A stretch of 64,000 bases of DNA from Bacillus tequilensis KCTC 13622. GTDB taxonomy: Bacteria > Bacillota > Bacilli > Bacillales > Bacillaceae. Positions 46,675 through 57,697 of the stretch are shown piece after piece (position 1 is the first letter of the stretch; each line of letters opens with the position of its first letter). Made by a program: the position numbers and the translations under genes. The notes under the pieces are model-generated. The model did not search any database. It saw nothing but the letters and a program-made list of their open reading frames with translations, and was not told where the DNA came from. The stretch is from contig NZ_AYTO01000031.1 in assembly GCF_000507145.1 (NCBI RefSeq), positions 62,001 to 126,000 on the forward strand. The letters run 5' to 3'.

Positions 46675-48063
46675 CTACAAACCGATGGACAAATATTTTG
46701 TTTCAAGGTATGGCTCAATGCCTTCCGAGCCGCCTTCACGGCCGATGCCGCTTTCCTTCATTCCGCCGAATGGCGCTTGAACCGCTGACGGTCCGCCGTC
46801 ATTCCAGCCGATAATGCCGTACTCTAGATTCTCGGAAATATAGATGCCGCGGCGGTAGTTTTCTGTGAAGAAGTAAGCAGCCAAGCCGTACGGTGTATCG
46901 TTGGCAAGCTGAATCGCTTCATCGATATCAGAAAACGTAACGATTGGCGCAACCGGGCCGAAGGTTTCCTCGTGCATGATATTCATGGACGTATCGACAT
47001 CGGCGAGCACTGTCGGGTTGACGAAGTAGCAGCCTTTGTCATCGTTTCGGTCATATGTGCCCCCCGCAAGAACCTTCGCGCCTTTTTCAACCGCATCATC
47101 AATTTGGCTGATGATTTTTTCGAAGCCTCTCTTATTGATAATCGGTCCGACGTTCACACCTTCCTCTAGTCCATTTCCGACTTTGAGCTTAGACACTTGC
47201 TCGCTTAGTTTCGCCGCAAATTCATCTTTAATGGATTCATGGACGATCAGGCGGTTCGCACATACGCAAGTTTGGCCCGCGTTTCTGTATTTGGACACCA
47301 TTGCCTGTTCAACGGCAAGGTCAATGTTCGCATCTTCATCCACGATTAGCGGCGCATGCCCGCCGAGCTCCATAGAGACGTGCTTCACGGTGTCCGCGCT
47401 GTTTTTCATAAGGATTTTCCCTACTGGCGTTGATCCTGTGAACGTGATTTTCCGGATTTTCGGACTGCTTGTGAACACATTTCCGATTTCTTCTCCGTCG
47501 CCGATCACAACCTGAAGAACATCCTTCGGAATGCCCGCTTCATATGCGAGGCGCGCGAGCTCGTAGGCAGACAGCGGTGTGTCCGGTGCGGGCTTGATAA
47601 TAAATGTACAGCCGGCAGCAAGAGCAGGGGCCGCTTTGCGTGTAATCATCGCATTCGGGAAATTCCAAGGCGTGATCGCAGCAACGGGGCCGACCGGCTG
47701 GCGCGTGACAACAATTCGTTTACCCGTTGTCGGAGCAGGCACCGTTCTTCCGTACACACGCTTCGCTTCCTCTGCGAACCATTCAATATAGCCTGCGCCG
47801 TAAAGCACCTCGCCGACTGCTTCTTGATATGGCTTTCCGTTTTCCTTTGTAATTAAATCAGCAAGTTCTTCTTTATGTTTAACAATCAGCTCATACCATT
47901 TTTTCAAAAGAGAGGCTCTTTCGTTCGCTGATGTTTTAGACCACGTTTTAAACGCTTGATGTGAACGTTCAATGGCTTCTTCTACTTCTTTGGCAGATTG
48001 CTGAGGAATCGTTTTGATCTCCTCGCCCGTAGCCGGGTTGTAGACCGTTAATTGATCTGGCAT
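46675..48063 (-). CDS. gabD: Succinate-semialdehyde dehydrogenase
   Basis: A 462-residue aldehyde dehydrogenase. PWNFPNAMI (about 140), FTGSTPVGK (about 215), MELGGHAP with the general base Glu (about 236) and GQTCVCANR with the nucleophilic Cys (about 270) are in place. It completes GABA catabolism by oxidising succinate semialdehyde to succinate. The ATG at 48063 is 8 bases after AAAGGA. It is 68 bases downstream of gabT and is activated with it by GabR. Confidence 0.96.
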   Translation of the reverse strand: MPDQLTVYNPATGEEIKTIPQQSAKEVEEAIERSHQAFKTWSKTSANERASLLKKWYELIVKHKEELADLITKENGKPYQEAVGEVLYGAGYIEWFAEEAKRVYGRTVPAPTTGKRIVVTRQPVGPVAAITPWNFPNAMITRKAAPALAAGCTFIIKPAPDTPLSAYELARLAYEAGIPKDVLQVVIGDGEEIGNVFTSSPKIRKITFTGSTPVGKILMKNSADTVKHVSMELGGHAPLIVDEDANIDLAVEQAMVSKYRNAGQTCVCANRLIVHESIKDEFAAKLSEQVSKLKVGNGLEEGVNVGPIINKRGFEKIISQIDDAVEKGAKVLAGGTYDRNDDKGCYFVNPTVLADVDTSMNIMHEETFGPVAPIVTFSDIDEAIQLANDTPYGLAAYFFTENYRRGIYISENLEYGIIGWNDGGPSAVQAPFGGMKESGIGREGGSEGIEPYLETKYLSIGL

Positions 48064-48131
48064 ATTGAACATTCCTTTCTTTTCATGATTACTTAAAATG
48101 ATAGCAGACCCTGCCGTTTTCTTTCCAATGA

Positions 48132-49442
48132 TTAAGCTCGCAGGCCCGCTTCCAAGATGCTGAGCCCTTCATTCAGAAGGCTGTCTGAGATGACGAGCGG
48201 CGTCAGAAAACGAATGATATTGCCGTTAATTCCCGCTGTCAGCAAAAGCAACCCATTTTGATTCGCATACGCCGCGACCGCTGCGGCTTTCGCTTTATCA
48301 GGCTCACGCGTGTCCGTGTCCTTGACGATTTCGATGGCCGCCATTGCCCCGAGTCTGCGGATGTCACCGATGAAAGGAAATTCTTGTTTCCACTCATATG
48401 CCTTGTCTTCAATGATTTTGCCAATTTCTTCAGAACGCTCATTCAGCCCTTCTTCTTCAATAATATCCAAGACAGCCAAAGCCGCCGCGCACCCGAGCGG
48501 ACTTCCGGCATACGTGCCGCCCAGCTCTCCGGGCGCTGCCGCATCAAGCATTTCCGCGCGGCCGATCACACCGCTTAACGGCAGGCCAGCCGCAAGGGAT
48601 TTGGAAACCGTAATCAAATCAGGAACAACATCAAAATGTTCAATTGCGAAATAAGTGCCTGTTCTGGCAAAACCGGTTTGAATTTCATCAGCGACAAACA
48701 CAATGCCGTGTTCCTTGCAGAATGACGCGACGTGCTGCACAAACCGTTTCGAAGGAATGATAAAACCCCCTTCTCCCTGTACTGGCTCCATCACGACACA
48801 CGCTACCGTTTCAGGCGCGACTGCAGCGATAAAGAAATCATTAAACGCTTGGATCATCATGTCGTCATAGCTTTCATTACTCATGCCGTCAGGTTTCTGA
48901 TAATAATAAGGAAACGGCGCTTGATAAACCTCTGACGCAAAAGGTCCGAAGCCAAACTTATAAGGTTTTACCTTGCTTGTCATGCTCATCGTCATATTCG
49001 TTCGTCCGTGAAACCCGCGTGTAAATGAGACAACCCCTTGGCGTTTCGTATACTTTCTGGCGATTTTCACAGCGTTTTCGACCGCTTCCGCCCCTGAATT
49101 CAGAAAGATCGCTTTTTTGGCATGGCTGCCCGGTGCAATGCCGCACAGTTTTTCGGCTAATTCGATATAAGATGGGTACATCATGACATTGAAGCCGGGG
49201 TGAATCAGCTCCTCCGCCTGCCGCTTCACAGCCTCAACCACCTTCGGATGCGAGTGTCCGACATTTAACGTTCCGATGGCGCCTGCAAAATCAATAAATC
49301 TCCGTCCGTCCAGATCGTACAGCTCAGCCCCTTGTCCTTTGACCGCCAGACTGCGGTTGCCGTTGCTCACACCTTTTGATACGAATTGATCCCGTTTTTG
49401 CTGCCACTGGGCAGTCGTGATGCTTGCTGTTGTTTGACTCAT
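48132..49442 (-). CDS. gabT: GABA aminotransferase
   Basis: A 436-residue class III PLP aminotransferase. [13 protein letters not shown] (about 112), FHGRTN (about 143), [14 protein letters not shown] (about 240) and the PLP lysine in [11 protein letters not shown] (about 270) match GabT. It transfers the amino group of GABA to an oxoacid, giving succinate semialdehyde for GabD. It is divergent from gabR, with about 105 bases between the starts. Confidence 0.96.
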   Translation of the reverse strand: MSQTTASITTAQWQQKRDQFVSKGVSNGNRSLAVKGQGAELYDLDGRRFIDFAGAIGTLNVGHSHPKVVEAVKRQAEELIHPGFNVMMYPSYIELAEKLCGIAPGSHAKKAIFLNSGAEAVENAVKIARKYTKRQGVVSFTRGFHGRTNMTMSMTSKVKPYKFGFGPFASEVYQAPFPYYYQKPDGMSNESYDDMMIQAFNDFFIAAVAPETVACVVMEPVQGEGGFIIPSKRFVQHVASFCKEHGIVFVADEIQTGFARTGTYFAIEHFDVVPDLITVSKSLAAGLPLSGVIGRAEMLDAAAPGELGGTYAGSPLGCAAALAVLDIIEEEGLNERSEEIGKIIEDKAYEWKQEFPFIGDIRRLGAMAAIEIVKDTDTREPDKAKAAAVAAYANQNGLLLLTAGINGNIIRFLTPLVISDSLLNEGLSILEAGLRA

Positions 49443-49488
49443 ATGAAAGCCCCCCTGTTGTTATTTTCTTATCATTCTGACTTCTTTT

Positions 49489-50987
<1,499 letters not shown>

Positions 50988-50988
50988 T

Positions 50989-51303
50989 TCACCAGCGGTC
51001 CTGGTCCACATGCAGCACCGCTGCAAGCAGGCCCGGAAATGCCTTTTCAAGGTCTTCAGCGCGAAGCGAATAATAACGGCGCTTTCCTTCGATGCGAACT
51101 TGGGCGATGCCTGATTCTCTCAAAACTTTGAAATGATGTGACAAGGTTGACTTGGCAACCTGCACATCCGCACATGTGCCGCACGTTTTTTCTTTCGCTT
51201 CCGCCAATTGCTTGACCAGCTCTAAACGAAGCGGATCACTCAGTGCGTGAAGAACCTTTGTCAGCTGCAATGTTTCTGTTTCTGGATGGTTTGGAATGTT
51301 CAT
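50989..51303 (-). CDS. yczG: YczG, ArsR-family repressor
   Basis: A 104-residue ArsR/SmtB winged-helix protein ([41 protein letters not shown]). The CGTC pair just before the recognition helix (about 37-40) could bind a metal or sense oxidants or thiol-reactive compounds; this is inference. It is divergent from ycnE-ycnD and probably controls them through the palindromes at 51326 and 51393. Confidence 0.87.
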   Translation of the reverse strand: MNIPNHPETETLQLTKVLHALSDPLRLELVKQLAEAKEKTCGTCADVQVAKSTLSHHFKVLRESGIAQVRIEGKRRYYSLRAEDLEKAFPGLLAAVLHVDQDRW

Positions 51304-51325
51304 GACACAAATGTATCACACAACA

Positions 51326-51333
51326 ATTCGAAT
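51326..51333. promoter_or_regulatory. Candidate YczG half-site near yczG
   Basis: The short palindrome ATTCGAAT lies 23 bases upstream of the yczG start and shares its TTCGAA core with the larger site at 51393-51410. Confidence 0.4.
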
Positions 51334-51361
51334 GACAATTTTACTATTTAAGGGTTTTTCC

Positions 51362-51390
51362 TTTACCTCATTTTGAATACATGTTACAGT
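51362..51390 (+). promoter_or_regulatory. Promoter of ycnE-ycnD
   Basis: TTTACC (51362-51367), 17 bases, TACAGT (51385-51390). A palindrome follows at the start-site region. Confidence 0.55.
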
Positions 51391-51392
51391 TA

Positions 51393-51410
51393 GTTCGATG
51401 AAATTCGAAC
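51393..51410. promoter_or_regulatory. Palindromic operator of ycnE, probably YczG
   Basis: GTTCGA-TGAAAT-TCGAAC directly follows the ycnE -10. ArsR repressors usually bind such dyads overlapping the start of transcription. Confidence 0.6.
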
Positions 51411-51443
51411 AATAAATTCATTTTAAAGACGGAGGAGATCAAC

Positions 51444-51731
51444 ATGATCGTATTACAAGCTTATATGAAAGTAAAACCAGAAAAACGCGAGGAATTTTTG
51501 AGCGAGGCGCAATCGCTTGTTCAGCATTCAAGAGCTGAGGAAGGCAACGCGCAATACGACCTTTTTGAAAAAGTAGGCGAAGACAATACATTTGTGATGC
51601 TTGAACAATGGAAAGGTGAAGCAGCAATGAAATCCCATAATGAAACTGCACACTTCCAAGGGTTTGTCGCAAAAGCAAAAGAACTGCTGAGCGCTCCTCT
51701 TGACGTTGTCCGCACAGAGCTTAGCGAGTAA
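51444..51731 (+). CDS. ycnE: YcnE, antibiotic-biosynthesis-monooxygenase-fold protein
   Basis: A 95-residue dimeric ABM-fold protein (LQAYMKVKPEKREEFLSEA, FVMLEQWKGEAAMKSH). Family members include quinol/heme oxygenases; a quinone-related role fits its partner, the nitro/flavin reductase YcnD, 16 bases downstream. Start follows GGAGGAG by 7 bases. Confidence 0.88.
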   Translation: MIVLQAYMKVKPEKREEFLSEAQSLVQHSRAEEGNAQYDLFEKVGEDNTFVMLEQWKGEAAMKSHNETAHFQGFVAKAKELLSAPLDVVRTELSE

Positions 51732-51747
51732 GGAAAGGGTGTCCTAT

Positions 51748-52497
51748 ATGAATGAAGTCATGACATCACTAACAGACCACCGCTCGATTCGCAGCTACAC
51801 AGATGAGCCTGTAGCGCAGGAACAATTGGACCAAATCATCCAAGCGGTGCAAGCCGCACCATCATCTATTAACGGGCAGCAAGTGACTGTGATCACCGTA
51901 CAGGATAAAGAGCGCAAAAAGAAAATCTCCGAGCTGGCAGGCGGACAGCCTTGGATTGACCAGGCTCCTGTTTTCTTGCTGTTCTGCGCAGACTTTAACC
52001 GGGCCAAAATCGCGCTTGAGGATTTGAATGATATCAAAATGGAAATCACAAACGGCTTAGAGTCTGTTCTTGTCGGCGCAGTAGACGCGGGTATCGCCCT
52101 CGGCACAGCGACAGCAGCGGCTGAATCACTCGGGCTTGGCACGGTTCCGATCGGAGCGGTTCGCGGAAACCCTCAAGAGCTGATCGAATTGCTTGAGCTT
52201 CCGAAATACGTGTTCCCTGTATCAGGCCTTGTCATCGGTCACCCTGCCGACCGTTCAGCGAAAAAACCGCGCCTGCCGCAGGAAGCGGTCAATCATCAGG
52301 AAACATATTTGAATCAAAATGAACTGACGTCTCACATTCAGAAATACGACGAGCAGATGTCTGAATACATGAATAAACGGACAAACGGAAAGGAAACAAG
52401 AAACTGGTCACAGGGCATCGCTGCCTATTATGAGCGCCTGTACTATCCGCATATCCGTGAAATGCTTGAGAAACAAGGATTTAAAGTTGAAAAATAA
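51748..52497 (+). CDS. ycnD: YcnD, NADPH-dependent FMN/nitro reductase (NfrA2)
   Basis: A 249-residue oxygen-insensitive nitroreductase of the NfsA/NfrA type: TDHRSIRSYTDEPV at the N-terminus, APSSINGQQ (FMN), GLGTVPIGAVRGNP, and GLVIGHPADRSAKKPRLP. It reduces flavin, quinones or nitro compounds. The ATG at 51748 follows AAAGGGTGTCC; an earlier in-frame codon overlaps ycnE without a ribosome site. With ycnE it looks like a response to reactive electrophiles under YczG (inference). Confidence 0.93.
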   Translation: MNEVMTSLTDHRSIRSYTDEPVAQEQLDQIIQAVQAAPSSINGQQVTVITVQDKERKKKISELAGGQPWIDQAPVFLLFCADFNRAKIALEDLNDIKMEITNGLESVLVGAVDAGIALGTATAAAESLGLGTVPIGAVRGNPQELIELLELPKYVFPVSGLVIGHPADRSAKKPRLPQEAVNHQETYLNQNELTSHIQKYDEQMSEYMNKRTNGKETRNWSQGIAAYYERLYYPHIREMLEKQGFKVEK

Positions 52498-52505
52498 GCC
52501 ACACC

Positions 52506-52536
52506 CGGCCTGTCGGAATCTCCGGCAGGCCTTTCA
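52506..52536 (+). terminator. ycnED terminator
   Basis: GGCCTGTCGG / CCGGCAGGCC arms followed by TTTC, 9 bases after ycnD. Confidence 0.65.
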
Positions 52537-52555
52537 ATTATCCAGTTGAAATCCA

Positions 52556-52585
52556 TTGACTTCTATTTCGTTTATTTGGTAAAAT
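52556..52585 (+). promoter_or_regulatory. Promoter of ycnC-ycnB
   Basis: TTGACT (52556-52561), 18 bases, TAAAAT (52580-52585). It is followed 13 bases later by a perfect inverted repeat. Confidence 0.75.
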
Positions 52586-52597
52586 TTTTTCATTGTT

Positions 52598-52626
52598 ACT
52601 CATTGGTTTTTTGTGAACCAATGAGT
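52598..52626. promoter_or_regulatory. Inverted-repeat operator of ycnC-ycnB
   Basis: Perfect 11-base arms ACTCATTGGTT and AACCAATGAGT with a 7-base centre lie just after the predicted start of transcription. This is the typical place for an autoregulating TetR repressor; here YcnC is the obvious candidate. Confidence 0.75.
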
Positions 52627-52659
52627 TTTCTAATGTTCAAGAAAGAAGGAAGCCATGAG

Positions 52660-53538
52660 ATGCTTGATAAAAAAACAGATATTTTGTTAGCTGCGCGAAA
52701 GCTTTTTTCAGAAAAGGAATTTACGTCGGTTTCCATGCAGGCGATCGCGGAAGAATGCAAGATGTCAAAAGCTTCGATATATAAGCTGTTTCAATCTAAG
52801 GAAGATCTGCTTTTGGAGCTGCTGTCATTTAACCAGAAGCAAATGGTGGCCGCGGCCTCAAGACTTCAGGAAAATACCGCGCTGACACCGGAGGAGCGCT
52901 TGTCGCAAAAGGTCAAAATGGAGCTGGAAGGCTTTAGGCGGAATCAGCAGTTTTTCAATATGCTGACCTACGGAAACCTCAAGCCTCATAACGATCGAGT
53001 CAAACAGCATATCCATCAGACCAGATCGACGATAATCTGTTGGCACCGTGATTCGCTGATTCAAGCGTATGGAGAAGCCATTCTTCCGTTTGTGTGGGAT
53101 TTGGTGATCATTCTTCACGGCATGATGCGTGAGTTTTTAATGCTGATCAAAATAGAGGAAAAACCGCTAGAGCTTGACCCGATCGCAGAGTTTATCATCA
53201 GCACCCTCAATCAGATTGTCAAAAACAAGGAAACCCGGCAGTCTCTTCTTCCGCCTGAAGCCATCGAGCTTTACATTCATTCAGCATCCTCTTACAAGCC
53301 GAAGGATAGATCAGCCCTATTATCCGAAAGCCTGAAGGAACTACATAAAGGCATCTCTTCCCTGTCCGCCGCGGACTATGACGTAGATGAGCTAACATCC
53401 GCAGCCGCCATGCTGGAGGAAGAAGCGAAGAAGGAAAAACCCCGCGCTTTTTTGCTCCAATCACTGATTGGCTATCTGGAACAAACCGGTGTTTTAACAC
53501 AGCCCGTTTCGATGTTAAAAACACTGTTAATTACTTAG
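52660..53538 (+). CDS. ycnC: YcnC, TetR-family repressor
   Basis: A 292-residue TetR-type regulator, longer than the usual 190-220 residues. The N-terminal HTH ([29 protein letters not shown], about 22-50) is followed by an extended ligand domain. Start at 52660 follows AGAAGGA; the frame stays open upstream through the operator, which argues against those earlier starts. It precedes the efflux gene ycnB by 19 bases, so it probably controls it. Confidence 0.9.
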   Translation: MLDKKTDILLAARKLFSEKEFTSVSMQAIAEECKMSKASIYKLFQSKEDLLLELLSFNQKQMVAAASRLQENTALTPEERLSQKVKMELEGFRRNQQFFNMLTYGNLKPHNDRVKQHIHQTRSTIICWHRDSLIQAYGEAILPFVWDLVIILHGMMREFLMLIKIEEKPLELDPIAEFIISTLNQIVKNKETRQSLLPPEAIELYIHSASSYKPKDRSALLSESLKELHKGISSLSAADYDVDELTSAAAMLEEEAKKEKPRAFLLQSLIGYLEQTGVLTQPVSMLKTLLIT

Positions 53539-53557
53539 AGAAAAGAAGGGATATGTA

Positions 53558-54976
53558 TTGGACACAAGTATTGAACCAAAACCTTTTAACCGTTCTGTCA
53601 TTGTCGGCATTTTGTTAGCCGGGGCGTTTGTCGCGATTTTGAACCAGACGCTGTTAATTACCGCGCTTCCCCATATCATGAGGGATTTCAAAGTAGACGC
53701 GAACCAAGCGCAGTGGCTGACCACTTCATTTATGTTAACAAACGGGATTTTAATTCCGATTACCGCGTTTTTAATTGAGAAATTCACGAGCCGAACACTG
53801 CTCATCACAGCAATGAGCATTTTCACTGCCGGAACAATCGTCGGGGCGTTCGCTCCAAACTTCCCGGTTCTGCTTGCAGCACGTATCATTCAAGCCGCCG
53901 GAGCCGGTATTATGCTGCCGCTCATGCAGACCGTATTCCTGACGATCTTTCCGATTGAAAAACGGGGTCAGGCTATGGGTATGGTTGGATTGGTGATCTC
54001 GTTCGCGCCTGCGATCGGACCGACTCTTTCCGGATGGGCAGTCGAAGCTTTTTCATGGAGGTCACTGTTTTATATCATTCTTCCGTTCGCTGTAATAGAT
54101 TTGATTCTTGCCAGCATCCTGATGAAGAACGTAACGACTTTACGAAAAACACAGATTGATATTTTATCAGTGATTCTTTCGACATTTGGATTCGGCGGCC
54201 TTCTGTATGGTTTCTCAAGCGTCGGCTCTTACGGCTGGACCAGTTCAACCGTCTTGCTTTCACTGCTGGTAGGTGCCGTCGCACTGCTCCTGTTTATCAT
54301 AAGACAAATGAAGCTTGTAAAGCCGATGCTGGAATTCCGCGTCTTTACGTTTTCCATATTCAGCTTAACAACACTGCTCGGCACAATTGTCTTTGCGTTA
54401 TTGATCGGTACAGAAACCATTCTGCCGCTTTACACACAAAACGTCCGGGACGTCACAGCTTTTGATACAGGGCTTATGCTTCTGCCGGGGGCTGTTGTGA
54501 TGGGCTTCATGTCACCGATTATCGGCAGAATTTTTGACCGTGTCGGCGGAAGAGGGCTGGCGATTGCCGGTTTCTGCATCATCTTCCTGACATCACTGCC
54601 GTTTATGCAGCTAACTGAACATACTTCACTCGCTTGGATTGTTGTGTTGTATACCGCTCGTCTCTTAGGCACCGCCATGATCATGATGCCGGTGACAACA
54701 GCCGGAATCAACGCGCTGCCGCGCCACCTGATTCCGCACGGAACAGCGATGAACAACACGATTCGCCAAGTCGGCGGCTCGATCGGAACCGCCCTATTGG
54801 TATCCGTGATGAGCAACCAGGCGGCACACGCAGGTACGACAAATGTAAAACACGCCGCCCTGCACGGCATGAACGCCGCTTTTATCGTGGCAGCCTGTAT
54901 TGCACTTGTCGGCTTCCTTCTCTCATTCACATTAAAGAAACCTCAGCGACCTGCTGAACAGCAGCCGGCACGCTGA
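53558..54976 (+). CDS. ycnB: YcnB, DHA2-family multidrug efflux transporter
   Basis: A 472-residue, 14-helix major facilitator of the DHA2 (EmrB/LmrB-like) family. ALPHIMRDFKVDANQAQWLTTSFML and GIGIMLPL-type motif C, here AGAGIMLPLMQ, are conserved, as is RGQAMG (motif A). It likely exports hydrophobic toxic compounds by proton antiport. The start is TTG at 53558 with AGAAGGG 7 bases before it; an ATG five bases earlier is out of frame. Confidence 0.93.
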   Translation: MDTSIEPKPFNRSVIVGILLAGAFVAILNQTLLITALPHIMRDFKVDANQAQWLTTSFMLTNGILIPITAFLIEKFTSRTLLITAMSIFTAGTIVGAFAPNFPVLLAARIIQAAGAGIMLPLMQTVFLTIFPIEKRGQAMGMVGLVISFAPAIGPTLSGWAVEAFSWRSLFYIILPFAVIDLILASILMKNVTTLRKTQIDILSVILSTFGFGGLLYGFSSVGSYGWTSSTVLLSLLVGAVALLLFIIRQMKLVKPMLEFRVFTFSIFSLTTLLGTIVFALLIGTETILPLYTQNVRDVTAFDTGLMLLPGAVVMGFMSPIIGRIFDRVGGRGLAIAGFCIIFLTSLPFMQLTEHTSLAWIVVLYTARLLGTAMIMMPVTTAGINALPRHLIPHGTAMNNTIRQVGGSIGTALLVSVMSNQAAHAGTTNVKHAALHGMNAAFIVAACIALVGFLLSFTLKKPQRPAEQQPAR

Positions 54977-54979
54977 TCA

Positions 54980-55018
54980 TAAAAAAAGAGCCCCGCTTTT
55001 TAAGCGGAGGCTCTTTTT
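54980..55018. terminator. Shared terminator of ycnB and yclQ
   Basis: AAAAAGAGCC(C)CCGCTT / AAGCGG(A)GGCTCTTTTT arms between the converging genes. Confidence 0.85.
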
Positions 55019-55022
55019 CGTT

Positions 55023-55976
55023 TTACTTCTCTAAACCGTCTTTCACTTCTTTAATCATTTGCGTCATAGACTCAAGTCCGCCTCCTGATAAATACCAAGT
55101 AGCAGAATCAAGGTAGACGACATGACCATTTTTCACTGCGTTTACGTTTTTCACATAATCGTTTTCCACGACTTGTTTTGTAGATGATGTTTCTCCGATT
55201 GCTGTACCGCGGTCAATAACAAACAAGTAATCAGGGTTTGTTTTTGAAATGTACTCGTAAGAAACACTTTGTCCGTGCGTAGACGCTTTGATGTTTCGAT
55301 CTGCCGGAGCCACGCCGAATACGTCATGGATCAGGCCGTACCTAGATTTAGGGCCGAACGCACTGATTTTCCCATCGTTCGCCATGATGACGAGACCGTT
55401 TTTGTTAAGCTTTTCAGCCGTTTTCTTTACATCTGCGATTGAGTGATCAATGTTTGCGAGCTCATCTTTCACTTTGTCTTCTTTATCAAAGGTTTTACCG
55501 ATTGTTTCCGCGTCTGATTTAAATGATTCCATGTACTTCGCTGTATCTACGCCAAGGTAAATCGTCGGCGCGATTTCAGAGAATTCTTTGTAAGACTCAG
55601 ATTGTCTTGCTGAAATTATGATCAGATCAGGATCTAATTCTGCCACTTTGTCGAAGTCTGGCTCTTTTAAGCTCCCGACATCCGCGTATTTGTCATCTTT
55701 GAATTTTGACAGATAGCTTGGAAGGGCTTTTTTCGGCAGGCCTGCCACCTTATCATCAAGACCGAGTTTATCTAACGTGTCTAAGCTTCCTAAGTCAAAT
55801 ACGACAACCTTTTTAGGGTTCTTTGGCACTTTTGTGCCGTTTTTATCGAGCTGGTGTTTCACTGTGATTTGTTCTTTCTTTGTATCAGAACCTTTGCTGC
55901 TTGTGCTTTGGTTTCCGCATGCAGAAATGACAACGGCAGTGACCAAAGCGATGAATAGTAACGCGAACTTTTTCAT
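55023..55976 (-). CDS. yclQ: YclQ, petrobactin-binding lipoprotein
   Basis: A 317-residue siderophore-binding protein with a lipobox (VISAC, Cys near 20) and the FecB/FhuD-type fold: KVVVFDLGSLDTLDKLG, DVGSLKEPDFDKVAELDPDLIIIS and ASTHGQSVSYEYISKTNPD. In B. subtilis it binds Fe-petrobactin and its precursors for the YclNOP importer. The start at 55976 puts MKKFALL at the front; three earlier in-frame codons (MRS) are unlikely. Confidence 0.96.
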   Translation of the reverse strand: MKKFALLFIALVTAVVISACGNQSTSSKGSDTKKEQITVKHQLDKNGTKVPKNPKKVVVFDLGSLDTLDKLGLDDKVAGLPKKALPSYLSKFKDDKYADVGSLKEPDFDKVAELDPDLIIISARQSESYKEFSEIAPTIYLGVDTAKYMESFKSDAETIGKTFDKEDKVKDELANIDHSIADVKKTAEKLNKNGLVIMANDGKISAFGPKSRYGLIHDVFGVAPADRNIKASTHGQSVSYEYISKTNPDYLFVIDRGTAIGETSSTKQVVENDYVKNVNAVKNGHVVYLDSATWYLSGGGLESMTQMIKEVKDGLEK

Positions 55977-55997
55977 GCTCCTCACCTCTTCTATAGA

Positions 55998-56756
55998 TTA
56001 AGAAAAATAAACACCTATTCTTTGATCATCAATCATCTGAATCGGAATGGTCATATCGTAGATGTCCTCAAGCACAGAGGTTTCTATTATTTCTTCAGGC
56101 GGCCCTTCTTTTACGATGCGGCCGTTTTTCAAAGCTACGATATGGTCCGAATAGACAGAAGCAAAATTGATATCGTGAATGACGATAACGATCGTTTTCC
56201 CCAGCTCATCCACCAGACGTTTCAGCAGTTTCATAATTTCAACTGAATGTTTCATATCCAGGTTGTTTAACGGCTCATCCAGAAAGATATAATCGGTGTC
56301 CTGGGCAATCACCATGGCGATAAATGCCCTTTGGCACTGTCCGCCGCTCAGCTGATCGAGGTATTTGTCCTGAATGTCTTCCAGCTTCATATAACCGAGC
56401 GCCTGGTTGATATGGACCCAGTCTTCCTCTGTCAGCCGGCCTTGTGAATACGGAAATCTTCCGAAGCTGACGAGGTCTTTGATGGTGAGCCTGATATTGA
56501 TTTGGTTTGCCTGCTTCAAAATGCTCATTTTCTTGGCAAGCTCTTTGCTGTCACATGCTCCTATTTCCTGCCCGTCTATGAAAATGTCGCCGGAATCCTT
56601 TTTGATCAGGCGGCTCATGATAGACAGCAGCGTGCTTTTGCCGGCACCGTTAGGACCGATAAACGAGGTGATCTTGCCCTTTTGAATCGTGACAGACGTC
56701 TCTTCAAGGACCACTTTCCCGCCGTATTGTTTGCTTACATTTTTGACCTCTACCAT
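55998..56756 (-). CDS. yclP: YclP, siderophore ABC transporter ATPase
   Basis: A 252-residue ATPase: Walker A GPNGAGKST (about 34), Q-loop, signature LSGGQCQRAFIAM (about 135), Walker B DYIFLDEPLNNLD (about 155) and the switch His in VIVIHDINFA. It powers petrobactin import. Its start overlaps the yclO stop by 7 bases. Confidence 0.96.
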   Translation of the reverse strand: MVEVKNVSKQYGGKVVLEETSVTIQKGKITSFIGPNGAGKSTLLSIMSRLIKKDSGDIFIDGQEIGACDSKELAKKMSILKQANQINIRLTIKDLVSFGRFPYSQGRLTEEDWVHINQALGYMKLEDIQDKYLDQLSGGQCQRAFIAMVIAQDTDYIFLDEPLNNLDMKHSVEIMKLLKRLVDELGKTIVIVIHDINFASVYSDHIVALKNGRIVKEGPPEEIIETSVLEDIYDMTIPIQMIDDQRIGVYFS

Positions 56757-57697
56757 GATTTATTCTCCTTTAACAGCAAGTAGATAAAATAAATCCCGCC
56801 GGCAAAATTAATAATGACGCTCAGCGTCGTTGAGAAGGTAAACACTTTCTCAACCACAAACTGCCCTCCGACCAGTGCAATGATGCTGATCAAGACTGAG
56901 CCTGCGATTAAGTATGTATGCTTATACGTTTTCAGGAATTCTCTCGCCAGATTGACGACAAGAAGGCCTAAGAACATAATCGGCCCGACTAGCGCTGTTG
57001 AAACAGAAACAAGGATCGCAACCACGATCAGCATCTGCTTCACCACTTTGTCGTAGTCAATGCCCAAATTGACGGCGTGCTCGCGCCCGAGCGACAGCAC
57101 GTCGAAAAATTTTGTAAAACGCCAGACATAAGCGCCTGTCAGCAGGAAGATGATGAACGCGAGCCATAACAAATCCGTATTGATGTTGTTAAAGCTGGCA
57201 AACATCTTATCCTGCACAACTTGGAACTCATTCGGATCAATCAGCATCTGCATAAAGGAAGACAGGCTGCTGAACAGCGTGCCAAACACGATTCCGATAA
57301 GCAGAAGGAAAAAGATATTTCTCCCCTCTCCCTTAAACATGATCTGATACAGAACTAGGGAAAAGAATATCATCAGCAGAATAGAGATGATAAAGTTGAT
57401 GTTTTTATTCATGATGACAATATTCGCGGAGCCGAACAAAAAGATAATGCCGGTCTGAATCAGCATGTAGAGAGAATCAAGACCCAAGATGCCGGGCGTC
57501 AGGATGCGGTTGTTCGTTATCGTTTGAAAGATCATGGTCGAAAACGCAATCGCTCCACCCGTCAGCACAATGGCAGCGACCTTTTTGATTCGTCTCGGCA
57601 AGGTGTAATCCCAATTGCCTAAGTCATAAAACAGAAACAAGCCAATACATACAATGGCTAAACCAACGAGCAACACAATTTTCACCTGGTTACGCAT
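56750..57697 (-). CDS. yclO: YclO, siderophore permease subunit
   Basis: A 315-residue FecCD/BtuC-type permease with nine or ten helices. SLGREHAVNLGIDYDKV and GPIMFLGLLVVNLAREF are the cytoplasmic coupling and conserved helix motifs. It pairs with YclN. It overlaps yclN by 8 bases and yclP by 7, so the operon is tightly translated. Confidence 0.95.
   Translation of the reverse strand: MRNQVKIVLLVGLAIVCIGLFLFYDLGNWDYTLPRRIKKVAAIVLTGGAIAFSTMIFQTITNNRILTPGILGLDSLYMLIQTGIIFLFGSANIVIMNKNINFIISILLMIFFSLVLYQIMFKGEGRNIFFLLLIGIVFGTLFSSLSSFMQMLIDPNEFQVVQDKMFASFNNINTDLLWLAFIIFLLTGAYVWRFTKFFDVLSLGREHAVNLGIDYDKVVKQMLIVVAILVSVSTALVGPIMFLGLLVVNLAREFLKTYKHTYLIAGSVLISIIALVGGQFVVEKVFTFSTTLSVIINFAGGIYFIYLLLKENKSW

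Noticed and set aside
54430-54930. 166-codon minus-strand frame opposite ycnB
   Set aside because: Shadow of membrane-protein codons; no start signal.
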